DNA from: Polaromonas sp. UBA5171
Lineage (GTDB): Bacteria > Pseudomonadota > Gammaproteobacteria > Burkholderiales > Burkholderiaceae_C
DNA: 49,684 nt
Assembly: GCA_002413395.1 (NCBI GenBank)
Contig: DHWX01000078.1
Span: 1-49,684, forward strand
Direction of reading: 5' to 3'
The position numbers and the translations under genes were made by a program. The notes under the pieces are model-generated. The model did not search any database, was not told the origin of the DNA, and saw only the letters and a list, made by a program, of their open reading frames with translations. This document shows, piece after piece, positions 35,497-44,079 of this stretch. Each line of letters begins with the position of its first letter. Positions within the stretch are counted from its first letter, which is position 1.

Positions 35497-35626
35497 AGTT
35501 GTTTAACTGACGCACCCAAACCAATCGTTAACCCATGTTTTAAACAACTTTGAAAAATAAATTCATTTAAATCAATGACTTACATTGTTTAATGTATTGG
35601 ATCTTTCAAAACAATTTAAACAACTT
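35497..35626 (+). repeat. cluster of TTAAACAA direct and inverted repeats before res
   Basis: In the AT-rich stretch after the AlbA gene the word TTAAACAA occurs four times: 35540-35547 and 35616-35623 on the plus strand, 35497-35506 (as AGTTGTTTAA) and 35585-35592 (as TTGTTTAA) on the minus strand. Two plus-strand copies share TTTAAACAACTT exactly (35539-35550 and 35615-35626). They form two inverted pairs, the first with a ten-base stem. This looks like an operator array or RNA structure controlling res. Confidence 0.55.
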
Positions 35627-35635
35627 CCACTCCCC

Positions 35636-38326
35636 ATGACCACCCTCGCCCTCAAGTCCTACCAACAAGCTGCCCTTGACGCGCTACGGACCTTCGCCCG
35701 CGCTGCCCAGCTCAAGGGCCCGGCGCTGGCTTTTGGCGAGCAGGTGGGACGGTCTTACAACCCCGATCCGTTTGGCGAGGTGCCCTGCATCTGCCTGCGC
35801 ATCCCCACGGGCGGCGGCAAGACGCTGATGGCGGCGCATGCCGTCAACGTGCTGGCCCAGGAGTGGCGTGCGACCGATGCGCCGGTGACGGTGTGGCTGG
35901 TACCCAGCGACACGATTCGCAGCCAGACCCTCAAGACGCTGCAAACGGCGGGTCACCCGTACCGCGAAGCGCTGGAAGCCAGTTATGGCGCGGGCGTGCG
36001 GGTTTGCGTGCTGGAAGACCTGGCGAATATTGCACCACCTGATTGGGGCCAGCGCGCCGTGATCGTGGTGGCAACCATTCAAAGTTTTCGGATTGACGAC
36101 ACCGATAAGCGCAATGTGTACAGCTTCTCGGAAAGCTTTGAGCGGCACTTTAAAGGCTGCGATGAGCAGCGCTTGCGGGTGTTGCGCGATTTGCCCGACG
36201 CCATGGTGACCGCCGAGGAGGCTGCGGCGGACAAAACCGGCGTAAAAAACAGTGTATTGAACGGCTTTGTCGGCCAGCCGCGCTGGAGCCTGGCGAACTG
36301 GCTGGCGCTGCACGAGCCGCTGCTGATCGTGGACGAAGCGCACAACACCAAAACCGACAAAAGCTTTACCGCGCTCAAACGCCTGAACCCCAGCGCCATT
36401 CTGGAGTTGACGGCAACGCCCATCCCGGCAAAATCCAACGTGCTGTACCACGTTAGCGCTCAGGAGTTGGCGGCGGAAAGCATGATCAAGCTGCCGATTG
36501 CGCTGGCCGAACATCCGCAGGGCTGGCAGCAGGCGGTGTTTGCAGCCGTGCAAAGCCAGCGCGCACTGGAAGGTGAAGCGCTGAAGGATGAAGCCACTGG
36601 CCACGGCTATGTACGGCCCATCGTGCTGTTTCAGGCGCAAAACGAGAACGACGAGGTGCCACCGGCCGCCCTGCGCAAATATCTGGAAGATGAGCTGCAT
36701 ATTCCCAAAGAGCAGATCAAGGTGGCCACTGGTGACACACGGGAACTGGAGGGGCTGGACCTGGCCTCCCGCGACTGTCCGGTGCGCTATGTCATCACGG
36801 TGCAGGCGCTGCGCGAGGGCTGGGACTGTCCGTTCGCCTATGTTTTGTGTTCGCTGCAAAAGCTGTCCAGTGCGACGGCGGTGGAGCAATTGCTGGGCCG
36901 GGTGCTGCGCATGCCTTACGCCAGCCGACGCGGGCGCGAGGCGCTCAACCGGGCTTATGCGCATGTTTGCGAGGCCAAGTTTTCTACCGCAGCGCATGAG
37001 CTGGCTGACCGCTTGATCAACCACATGGGGTTCGAGGCTTTGGATGTGGCGTCCATGCTGGTGCAGCAGTCTATATTGCCACTTTTTGAGGAAAATCAGC
37101 CTCTAGCCACCGTACCACCTGCGCCAGTAGCTACTAATTTTATAGCGGCTTCAGCCTCGCCCGAGTTGCAGGCAGCGCCAGGCGTTGAGATGGTGCAGAT
37201 CGCGGGCGAACAGGCCGCGGTGGTTACCGGACACATTGGCGCGGAGGTCGAAGCGCTGTTAGTGGCCCAGGTGCGTGGCCCGAAGAAGCAGGAGCTGGTG
37301 CGCGACAAGGTGGCGCAGCACAACGCACTGGTGGCAGCGCAAACTGCCCCCGCTTCACGCGGTGAGCGTTTTGCACCGATTCCTACGCTGGGCTACCGAA
37401 GCACACCACAAGGCCAGCTCTGGCCGCTGGAGCGTGAGGCGGTGCTGGAGGCCGTGGAGCTGGATTTGCTGACACCTGACGCGGTGCAACTGCCCGGTTT
37501 TCAGGTTGTTGAGCAGTCCAACACCTTTGAGATTTATCTGAAAGACTCGCACGTCAAGCTGCGGGCCGCAGACGCCAGCCAGATTGCTTTTGACTATGGC
37601 TCCAGCACCATCACGGCGGATGACCTGGTGCGCTGGCTGGACCAATCTTTGTTTCAGAAGCTGCCTGAGTTCACGCTGGGACAACGGACGGTTTATTTCG
37701 CGGCGGTGGTCAGCCATTTGATCCACGAACGGGGCATACCGCTTGTGACCTTGGCCAAGGCGCGCTTCAAGCTGGCGCAGGATATCGAGGCGCGGGTTGG
37801 CGACTTGAAAGACAAGGCGGCCAAGACCCAGTTTCGGCAATTGGTGCTGGAGGAGGCTTGGGACATTGAGCCCGACTGGAGCCGGCCACTGCTGTTTGAA
37901 GCCAATCGCTATCCGGTCCCCGCTGGGTCGCGCTACAGTGGGCGTTACCAGTTCAACAAGCACTTTTACCCGGTGCAGGCAGACTTGAAAGACGGCGGCG
38001 AAGAGTTCTTGTGCGCCCAGTTGCTGGACAACCATGCAAAGGTCAAACACTGGGTTCGCAACCTCACCACCGCACCCTGCGGCTTTTCGCTGGCGACCTC
38101 CAGAGGTCGATTTTTCCCGGACTTTGTGGCCGAGCTGGTCGATGGGCGCGTAGCCGTGGTCGAATACAAGGGGGCACATCTGCTGAATGACCCCTATGAG
38201 ATTGAAAAGCGGCAAATCGGCGAATTGTGGGCGCGCAAAAGCCAGGGGCGTTGCCTCTTCGGACAGATTGCCAAAGAGCGTGACGGTGTGGGAATGTCTG
38301 GACAACTGGACGCATTGCTTCAATGA
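35636..38326 (+). CDS. res: type III restriction endonuclease Res subunit
   Basis: From the ATG at 35636 the protein has 896 residues. Superfamily 2 helicase motifs are in order: RIPTGGGKTLMAAHAV (Walker A, residues 56-71), LLIVDEAHNTKTDK (DEAH), LELTATPIP, VQALREGWDCPFAYVLCS and EQLLGRVLRMPYASR (motif VI). A C-terminal PD-(D/E)xK nuclease is seen in RFFPDFVAELVDGRVAVVEYKG (Asp near 828, Glu and Lys near 843-845). No ribosome-binding site precedes the ATG; a TTG at 35585 would add 17 residues encoded partly by the TTAAACAA repeats, so the start is uncertain. Residues 498-503 are encoded by another AT-rich element (37130). The stop overlaps lipB. Confidence 0.9.
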   Translation: MTTLALKSYQQAALDALRTFARAAQLKGPALAFGEQVGRSYNPDPFGEVPCICLRIPTGGGKTLMAAHAVNVLAQEWRATDAPVTVWLVPSDTIRSQTLKTLQTAGHPYREALEASYGAGVRVCVLEDLANIAPPDWGQRAVIVVATIQSFRIDDTDKRNVYSFSESFERHFKGCDEQRLRVLRDLPDAMVTAEEAAADKTGVKNSVLNGFVGQPRWSLANWLALHEPLLIVDEAHNTKTDKSFTALKRLNPSAILELTATPIPAKSNVLYHVSAQELAAESMIKLPIALAEHPQGWQQAVFAAVQSQRALEGEALKDEATGHGYVRPIVLFQAQNENDEVPPAALRKYLEDELHIPKEQIKVATGDTRELEGLDLASRDCPVRYVITVQALREGWDCPFAYVLCSLQKLSSATAVEQLLGRVLRMPYASRRGREALNRAYAHVCEAKFSTAAHELADRLINHMGFEALDVASMLVQQSILPLFEENQPLATVPPAPVATNFIAASASPELQAAPGVEMVQIAGEQAAVVTGHIGAEVEALLVAQVRGPKKQELVRDKVAQHNALVAAQTAPASRGERFAPIPTLGYRSTPQGQLWPLEREAVLEAVELDLLTPDAVQLPGFQVVEQSNTFEIYLKDSHVKLRAADASQIAFDYGSSTITADDLVRWLDQSLFQKLPEFTLGQRTVYFAAVVSHLIHERGIPLVTLAKARFKLAQDIEARVGDLKDKAAKTQFRQLVLEEAWDIEPDWSRPLLFEANRYPVPAGSRYSGRYQFNKHFYPVQADLKDGGEEFLCAQLLDNHAKVKHWVRNLTTAPCGFSLATSRGRFFPDFVAELVDGRVAVVEYKGAHLLNDPYEIEKRQIGELWARKSQGRCLFGQIAKERDGVGMSGQLDALLQ
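37130..37146 (-). repeat. dispersed AT-rich repeat, possible copy inside res
   Basis: The minus strand reads GCTATAAAATTAGTAGC and resembles the copies in fmt, dat and the atpC-dadA gap, though less closely. It is translated in a linker of Res (PVATNFIAA) between the helicase and the C-terminal region. Confidence 0.3.
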
Positions 38327-38997
38327 GCATCGAAGTCCACAACTTAGGCCCGGTGGACTACCTGCCCACCTATGCGGCGATGCAGGACTTCACCGCCGCG
38401 CGCACCGCCGACACGCCGGATGCGCTGTGGATTTGTGAACACTCTCCGGTCTATACACAAGGGCTGGCGGGCAAACCGGAGCACATCTTCAACCCGGAAA
38501 GCATTCCCGTGGTGCACACCAACCGCGGCGGCCAGGTGACTTTTCATGGACCCGGCCAAGTGGTGGCTTATCCGCTGATCGACCTCCAGCGCGCGGGTTA
38601 CTACGTCAAGGAATATGTCTACCGGATCGAGGAGTCTGTGATCCGGACGCTGGTGCACTTTGGCGTGACGGGGCACCGCGTGGCGGGCGCGCCGGGCATC
38701 TATGTGCGGCTGGACGACCCGTTTTCGCATGCGGCACTGACCGGCCCCCTGAGGCCGACCGACCGTTTCCTCGGCCTGGGCAAAATCGCCGCTTTAGGCA
38801 TCAAGGTCAGCCGCCACTGCACCTACCATGGGGTGGCGCTGAATGTGGCGATGGACCTGGAACCCTACTCGCGCATCAACCCCTGCGGCTATGCCGGGCT
38901 GCAAACCACGGACCTTTCTACAATCGGGGTTTCGGCAAGCTGGCAGGAGGCGGCAGACGTGCTGGGCCAAAAGCTCGTCATGCATCTGGCACCATAA
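38323..38997 (+). CDS. lipB: octanoyl-ACP:protein N-octanoyltransferase
   Basis: LipB moves octanoyl groups from acyl carrier protein to lipoyl domains. The 224-residue protein starts MSIEVHNLGPVDYLPTYAAM, with WICEHSPVYTQGLAGKPEHI near the start and the signature TNRGGQVTFHGPGQVVAYP (RGG and HGPGQ). The lysine and cysteine dyad is seen as LGKIAALGIKVSRHCTYHG, with NPCGYAGL further on. The ATG is in an ATGA overlap with res, so its translation now depends on the restriction gene. lipA follows after 37 bases. Confidence 0.95.
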   Translation: MSIEVHNLGPVDYLPTYAAMQDFTAARTADTPDALWICEHSPVYTQGLAGKPEHIFNPESIPVVHTNRGGQVTFHGPGQVVAYPLIDLQRAGYYVKEYVYRIEESVIRTLVHFGVTGHRVAGAPGIYVRLDDPFSHAALTGPLRPTDRFLGLGKIAALGIKVSRHCTYHGVALNVAMDLEPYSRINPCGYAGLQTTDLSTIGVSASWQEAADVLGQKLVMHLAP

Positions 38998-39034
38998 GCT
39001 GGCCCCACCATCTGGCAGAAACACGAAACGCACC

Positions 39035-40057
39035 ATGAGTACTCCTGAAGCCTTCCACCCCGCCAACCCCACTGTGCGCGAAGCGCAAAGCACCGAGACC
39101 TACAACCCGCTGGCCAAGCAGAAGGCGGCGGCCAAGCTGTCGCGCATTCCGGTCAAGGTGGTGCCAGGCGAGGTGCTGAGAAAACCGGACTGGATCCGCG
39201 TCAAGGCTGGCAGCCCGACCACGCGCTTCTATGAGATCAAGGACGTGCTGCGCCAGAACAAGCTGGTCACGGTGTGCGAGGAAGCCAGTTGCCCGAACAT
39301 TGGCGAGTGCTTTGGCAAAGGCACTGCCACCTTCATGATCATGGGCGACAAGTGCACGCGGCGCTGCCCGTTTTGCGATGTCGGCCATGGCCGCCCGGAC
39401 CCGCTGGATGCGAACGAGCCCGAGAACCTGGCCAAAACCATCGCGGCGCTCAAGCTGAAATATGTGGTGATCACCAGCGTGGACCGCGACGATCTGCGCG
39501 ACGGTGGGGCCCAGCATTTCGCCGATTGCATCACGCGCATCCGTGAGCTGTCGCCCGCCACGCAAATCGAGGTGTTGGTGCCCGACTTCCGGGGCCGCGA
39601 TGACCGCGCCCTGAACATCCTGAACTCCGCGCCGCCCGATGTGATGAACCACAACCTGGAAACCGCGCCCCGCCTGTACAAAGAAGCGCGCCCCGGCTCT
39701 GATTACCAGTTTAGCCTGAACCTGCTGAAAAAATTCAAGGCGCTGCATCCCGATGTACCGACCAAGAGCGGCATCATGGTGGGCCTGGGTGAAACCGACG
39801 AAGAAATCCTGCAGGTGATGCGCGACATGCGCGCGCACGGCATCAGCATGCTGACCATCGGCCAGTACCTGGCACCGTCAAGCAGTCACCTGCCGGTGCG
39901 CCGCTATGTCCACCCCGACACCTTCAAGATGTTTGAGGAAGAAGCCTACAAAATGGGCTTTTCCCACGCAGCGGTGGGCGCCATGGTGCGCTCCAGCTAC
40001 CACGCCGACCAGCAGGCCGGACATGTGCTGGCCTCTTTGTTAACAACTGAAAGTTAA
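39035..40057 (+). CDS. lipA: lipoyl synthase
   Basis: LipA inserts two sulfur atoms into octanoyl groups and is a radical SAM enzyme with two Fe-S clusters. The 340-residue protein carries the auxiliary cluster motif CEEASCPNIGEC and the radical SAM motif CTRRCPFC. The later parts are VITSVDRDDLRDGGAQHF and MVGLGETDEEI. The end, VRSSYHADQQAGH, contains the serine ligand region of the auxiliary cluster. The start MSTPEAFHPANPTVREAQ is at 39035. It works directly after LipB. Confidence 0.97.
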   Translation: MSTPEAFHPANPTVREAQSTETYNPLAKQKAAAKLSRIPVKVVPGEVLRKPDWIRVKAGSPTTRFYEIKDVLRQNKLVTVCEEASCPNIGECFGKGTATFMIMGDKCTRRCPFCDVGHGRPDPLDANEPENLAKTIAALKLKYVVITSVDRDDLRDGGAQHFADCITRIRELSPATQIEVLVPDFRGRDDRALNILNSAPPDVMNHNLETAPRLYKEARPGSDYQFSLNLLKKFKALHPDVPTKSGIMVGLGETDEEILQVMRDMRAHGISMLTIGQYLAPSSSHLPVRRYVHPDTFKMFEEEAYKMGFSHAAVGAMVRSSYHADQQAGHVLASLLTTES

Positions 40058-40550
40058 TGCGACAATTCCACTAGTACGGTAGCTGCCAGCGACTGAGGGG
40101 CTCTAGCGCACTCATCCATGATCGAGTTCTTGTTCTAGCCGCTTGGCCAGTCGCCGCGCGCCGCCAGTCATGCGCGAAACGCATGTACCGATTGCAGGAA
40201 TAAGAGTCGCCATCCGGGAGTCACCAACCTCTCAACACATTTACCGACACTTTGTGACAGGCATCAGGCCGCTAACCGGGTCATATAACCAGCGCTGCGT
40301 TGCGGCCAGGGGACTCAGCGACGTGAGTGGCAGAGATGAAACTGTTGAACCGGCGGGGTTGTCATGGCCTTTGCGTTACGCGCTGACAGGCTTTGTAGGG
40401 GCTGGCCTACTTATCGCTAAGCAGGCCGGTTGTATCGTGAGTGCTGGTCAGTGCCTAACGACGAAACGCTGACCCGCGACAGCTTCAACGCAACATGTCG
40501 CGCCAGGCCTGGCCTGGATTTTTCCAGTCGAATTCACCAGGAGTTGAAAG
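40058..40550. other. 493-base gap between lipA and csbD
   Basis: No gene is convincing here. The first part (about 40070-40115) contains GGTAGCTGCCAGCG and GGGGCTCTAGCGCAC, which resemble the ends of a larger degenerate repeat. An imperfect hairpin lies at 40402-40429 (GGCCTACTTA, TCGC, TAAGCAGGCC, one mismatch). A frame of 109 codons from 40143 has no family resemblance. The csbD promoter must lie in the last 150 bases but no clear consensus is seen. An RNA gene cannot be excluded. Confidence 0.4.
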
Positions 40551-40730
40551 ATGAACAAGGATCAAGTCAAAGGCGCCACCAAACAGGCCGCTGGTAAAGT
40601 GCAGGAAACTGCGGGGAAAATGATTGGCAGCAAAGAACAGCAGGTCAAGGGCCTTGACAAGCAAATTTCGGGCGGTGCCCAGAAGGCTTATGGCGACGTC
40701 AAGGCAGTCGTGAAAGACGCGAACAAGTAA
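40551..40730 (+). CDS. csbD: CsbD family stress-response protein
   Basis: A 59-residue hydrophilic protein (MNKDQVKGATKQAAGKVQET) that matches the CsbD family, small Gly/Lys/Ala-rich proteins linked to general stress response in many bacteria. The repeated KGxxKQ pattern is typical. GGAG stands nine bases before the ATG, and a strong terminator follows at once. It forms a single-gene unit. The molecular role is unknown. Confidence 0.92.
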   Translation: MNKDQVKGATKQAAGKVQETAGKMIGSKEQQVKGLDKQISGGAQKAYGDVKAVVKDANK

Positions 40731-40735
40731 CCCTT

Positions 40736-40787
40736 CCGCCACCCAAGCCACCGCACAGTGGTGGCTTGGGTGGCGGTTCAAATTTTT
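40736..40787 (+). terminator. rho-independent terminator after csbD
   Basis: A perfect 17-base stem (40736-40752 with 40760-40776) and a seven-base loop GCACAGT are followed by TTCAAATTTTT. It may also serve the MFS gene arriving from the other strand, since the stem is symmetric. Confidence 0.85.
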
Positions 40788-40828
40788 AAAGTGAACCTGG
40801 CCATTAGCCCACATGCAATGGGGCATAC

Positions 40829-40845
40829 GGCTATTAAAGCAGTAG
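40829..40845 (+). repeat. dispersed AT-rich repeat, partial copy after MFS gene
   Basis: GGCTATTAAAGCAGTAG resembles the copies listed at 7164, 21135 and 29527. It lies just beyond the MFS stop and after the csbD terminator. Confidence 0.3.
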
Positions 40846-40851
40846 TTCATT

Positions 40852-42114
40852 TCAGGCTTGGCGGGGTGGCCCCGGCAACAGCATAAACGCCAGCGCCCCT
40901 GCCGCCAGCAGCACGGCGATGCTGGCCAGCACGGCGGTGAACGGTTCGGTGCCATGGGCAATGGCCACTGAGGCCACGATGCCGGTCAACCATTGCATGG
41001 CGGCGACGCCCAGGAACATGGCCATGGTAAACACGGCCATGGCACGGCCCGTGATGGCGGCGGGGTAGGCCGCGCGCACGTCGGCGTACTGCAGCACCAT
41101 GAAACCCGACAGCAGGCCGATCACGATGGGGCCCAGCACGTCAATAATGGTGCTGTGCGTCAGGGCAAATGCCGCAAACAGGCCAGAGAACAGCAGCGTG
41201 AAGCCAGTGATCCAGCGGCGGCGATGAAGCGGGCCCGGGTCCAGCCGACCGAATAGCGGCGGCCCGATCAGCGACGTCAGCGACATCGCCAACGCCACAT
41301 TGCCGCTTTGCACCAGCGAGAAACCGTGGCGCTGCATCAGCATGGGCCCCAGCCACAGGCCGCGCAGCGAAATGAAGGACGCATAGCCCACGGACGCCAA
41401 CAGCAAAATGCCCAGCGTATGCGGCAGCATGAACAGTGCGCCAAATTTGCCAATGGCCTCGCCCAGGGTTTCCTTTTTGTGCGCCTGTCTTGCCTTGGTG
41501 ACGGCCGCTGGCGGTGCGGGCTCGTGCACCAGCGCATAAATCAGCAGCCAGGCCAGCGCAGCCAAACCGCCCAACACCCAAAACCCCATGCGCCAGGAGG
41601 TCGCCTCGATCAGCCAGGCCAGCGGCGTGCCGGTGAGCAGCATGCCGATGCCGCCCAAGCCCAGCGTCAGCCCGGAAATCGCGGCAAAGCGGTTGCTGGG
41701 CAGGTGCCGCGCGATGAACACGGTACACACCAGAAACGCCGGCGCGCAGCCAATGCCGATCAGCACCTGCCCGGTCACCAGCACGCCGTAACTGCTGGCC
41801 AGCGCCGACAGGGCGGAGCCGGCAATTGCAACGGGAAACGCCGCCAGTACCGTGCGCCGCACACCATGCAGGTCAATGCCAATGCCCATAAACAATTGCA
41901 TGGCACCAAACGCGAAGTGAAAGGCGCCCGCGAACAGGCCCAGCGCCTGCGCGCTCAGATGAAAGTCGGCCTGCAGCGGCGCGGCCATGATGGTGGCGAC
42001 CGTGCGATAGGCCTGGCTGAGCGCAAACGCCGTGGTCAGCGCAAACAGCATGATCCAGATGGATGGCACCGCCGGGTCAGCAACGCCTGCCGGCTCGGCG
42101 TGCCGTTGATTCAT
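40852..42114 (-). CDS. MFS transporter
   Basis: A 420-residue protein with about twelve hydrophobic segments in two halves separated by a cytoplasmic loop (KARQAHKKETLGEAIGKFG). The MFS pattern after the second segment is visible as GIGIDLHGVRRTVL. Segments such as GLFAGAFHFAFGAMQLFMG and VLIGIGCAPAFLVCTVFIA follow a transporter of small solutes. The substrate is unknown. Its ATG overlaps the stop of the methyltransferase gene (ATGA), so the two may be expressed together. Confidence 0.85.
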   Translation of the reverse strand: MNQRHAEPAGVADPAVPSIWIMLFALTTAFALSQAYRTVATIMAAPLQADFHLSAQALGLFAGAFHFAFGAMQLFMGIGIDLHGVRRTVLAAFPVAIAGSALSALASSYGVLVTGQVLIGIGCAPAFLVCTVFIARHLPSNRFAAISGLTLGLGGIGMLLTGTPLAWLIEATSWRMGFWVLGGLAALAWLLIYALVHEPAPPAAVTKARQAHKKETLGEAIGKFGALFMLPHTLGILLLASVGYASFISLRGLWLGPMLMQRHGFSLVQSGNVALAMSLTSLIGPPLFGRLDPGPLHRRRWITGFTLLFSGLFAAFALTHSTIIDVLGPIVIGLLSGFMVLQYADVRAAYPAAITGRAMAVFTMAMFLGVAAMQWLTGIVASVAIAHGTEPFTAVLASIAVLLAAGALAFMLLPGPPRQA

Positions 42115-42748
42115 CGGCGCCGGGCAACCAGACCGATCAGCGCCGAGCGGCCCCGATGATGGTCGCCTTCGGTTAATTCGGCTTCGTATTCGCGCAGCTC
42201 AATCACCTCAAGATCGGCGAACGCCTGGCGCAGCAGCGCCTCGGTGTAGAGGTGCGTCACCTGCGGCGGTCCACCGGTCTTGTAGTCAAGCTGTTTGGGC
42301 GTATACCCCTGCAGCACCAGCGTGCCGCCGGGTTTGAGGCAGCGCAAAATGTTGGCAAACAGGCGCTCGCGCATCGCCGGATCGGCAAACTGCACGAAGA
42401 TCGCGGCCACGCCGTCGTAGCTGTCTTGCGGCCACGGGTAGGCGTCGCAGTCGCTGACAGAAAAGTTGACCGACACGCCTTTTTCCCCAGCCAACTTGCG
42501 CGCCTTGGCCACACCAAGGCTGGCCACATCAAACGCATCCACCACCAGGCCCTGGCCCGCCAGCCAGACGCTGTTGCGGCCTTCGCCGTCGGCCCCACGC
42601 ACAGCACGCGCTGGCCGGGCTGCCACACGCCGGCGTGCTCGCGCAGCCAGGCATTGGGCTCGGTGCCAAAGTGATAGGCATCACCTTCGAAGCGGCGGTT
42701 CCAGGTGTCTGCCGCGTCGGCAAAGGCGGGGGGAGTTACAGAATTCAT
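42111..42748 (-). pseudogene. SAM-dependent methyltransferase, frameshifted
   Basis: The first frame starts at 42748 (MNSVTPPAFADAADTWNRRF, then YHFGTEPNAWLREHAG) and reads into the SAM-binding motif at QPGQRVLCV. The next frame carries on with ADGEGRNSVWLAGQGLVVDAFD, the rest of motif I, then PWPQDSYDGVAAIFVQF and the C-terminal half. The break lies in a run of four G (42593-42596 on the plus strand as C); one extra base would restore a protein of 212 residues with the motif CVGADGEGRN. It belongs to the small class I methyltransferases. Real pseudogene or sequencing error. Confidence 0.75.
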
Positions 42749-42860
42749 GGGTGTATGAAAGTGAGGGCTACATCTTTGGCACGGCGCCACAGTTTGCCAT
42801 GTCATCTTAGCGCCCTTCGGTTATCGTCTGTGCCATACCCTTTTCATCGTGGAGTTACCC

Positions 42861-43481
42861 GTGTCCGATGCCATTCACTTTTACGAACCCAAGGACGGCC
42901 ACCGGCTACCGCATGACCCCTTTAATGCCATCGTGGGGCCGCGCCCGATTGGCTGGATTTCGTCGCGCAATGCGGCAGGCGCGCTGAATCTGGCGCCCTA
43001 CAGCTTTTTTAATGCTTTCAACTACACGCCCCCCATCATCGGCTTTGCCAGTATTGGCCGCAAAGACACGCTGCGCAACATCGAGCAGACCGGTGAATTT
43101 GCCTGGAACCTGGCCACCCGGGAACTGGCCGAAGCCATGAACCAGACTTGCGCCGCAGTGCCGCCTGAGGTCAGCGAGTTTGCGCTGGCGGGGCTGACGC
43201 CAGTAGCGTCGCGCCTGATTGCGGTGCCGCGCGTGCTGGAGAGCCCGGTGTCGTTTGAGTGCCGCCGCACGCAGATCTTGCAGCTTGAAGGGGCCAACGG
43301 CGACAAGGTGCCCACCTGGCTGGTGCTGGGCGAGGTGGTGGCGGTGCATATTGACAGGCGTCTGCTGAAAAATGGGGCGTACGATACCGCAACAGCCGGG
43401 CACATTCTGCGCGGTGGTGGCGCGGCGGACTACTTCACCATTGGGCCGGAGCAGTTGTTTCGCATGCATCGCCCGGCCTGA
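42861..43481 (+). CDS. flavin reductase-like FMN-binding protein
   Basis: The 206-residue protein fits the flavin reductase-like split-barrel family: VGPRPIGWISSRNAAGALN, YSFFNAFNYTPPIIGFAS, KDTLRNIEQTGEFAWNLA. These regions bind FMN in the family. The GTG at 42861 is preferred to that at 42849 because GGAG stands seven bases before it. It is divergent from the methyltransferase gene, with about 112 bases between them. The electron donor and partner enzyme are not evident. Confidence 0.88.
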   Translation: MSDAIHFYEPKDGHRLPHDPFNAIVGPRPIGWISSRNAAGALNLAPYSFFNAFNYTPPIIGFASIGRKDTLRNIEQTGEFAWNLATRELAEAMNQTCAAVPPEVSEFALAGLTPVASRLIAVPRVLESPVSFECRRTQILQLEGANGDKVPTWLVLGEVVAVHIDRRLLKNGAYDTATAGHILRGGGAADYFTIGPEQLFRMHRPA

Positions 43482-43638
43482 AGCCACTGCCCCCGACTCC
43501 CGGAACACGGCTGTCAAAATTCCATGTCCGGGTGAACCGCAAAGGTGCAGAATGGATAGACTCGGTTGCAGTGGCGTGGCACACTCACAAGCCCGATCAT
43601 CTGCATTTCTGAACCTTTATCCTGCGAGGAGGCAGCCC

Positions 43639-44079
43639 ATGAAATTCATCACCAACATCCTGAAGTCAAAAGCCGATCATGGCGTTTACTCCGTCGCGCC
43701 GAGCGCATCGGTGTTTGATGCGCTCAAACTGATGGCGGACAAAAACATCGGTTCGCTGCTGGTGATGGAGGGCTCGGCCATCGTCGGCATCATCACCGAG
43801 CGCGATTACGCCAGAAAGATTGCGCTCATGGGGCGCGCCTCCCCACAAACGCCGGTGCGCGAGATCATGAGCCAGGCAGTCATGTTTGTGGGGCCTGACC
43901 ACACCACCGAACAATGCATGGCGCTGATGACCCAAAACCGGCTGCGCCACCTGCCGGTCATGGATGACGGCAAGTTGCTCGGCCTCATCTCGATTGGCGA
44001 TCTGGTGAAAGACATCATCTCGGAACAGCAATTCATCATTGAGCAGCTCGAACGCTACATCACCGGAGCGCGGGTTTGA
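43639..44079 (+). CDS. CBS domain pair protein
   Basis: A 146-residue protein of two CBS domains: VYSVAPSASVFDALKLMADK, GSLLVMEGSAIVGIITERDYA, then VMFVGPDHTTEQCMALMTQN and RHLPVMDDGKLLGLISIGDLV. CBS pairs bind adenosine nucleotides and act as energy sensors. GGAGG stands ahead of the ATG. The gene converges on and overlaps the CYTH-CHAD gene by 20 bases. Confidence 0.9.
   Translation: MKFITNILKSKADHGVYSVAPSASVFDALKLMADKNIGSLLVMEGSAIVGIITERDYARKIALMGRASPQTPVREIMSQAVMFVGPDHTTEQCMALMTQNRLRHLPVMDDGKLLGLISIGDLVKDIISEQQFIIEQLERYITGARV

Noticed and set aside
35684..37024. A 446-codon open frame antisense to res
   Set aside because: It lies entirely over conserved helicase motifs in res, has no family signature, and is the kind of frame high GC content creates on the opposite strand.
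40143..40472. A possible 109-codon gene between lipA and csbD
   Set aside because: No start signal, no recognisable family, and codon use unlike the neighbouring genes.
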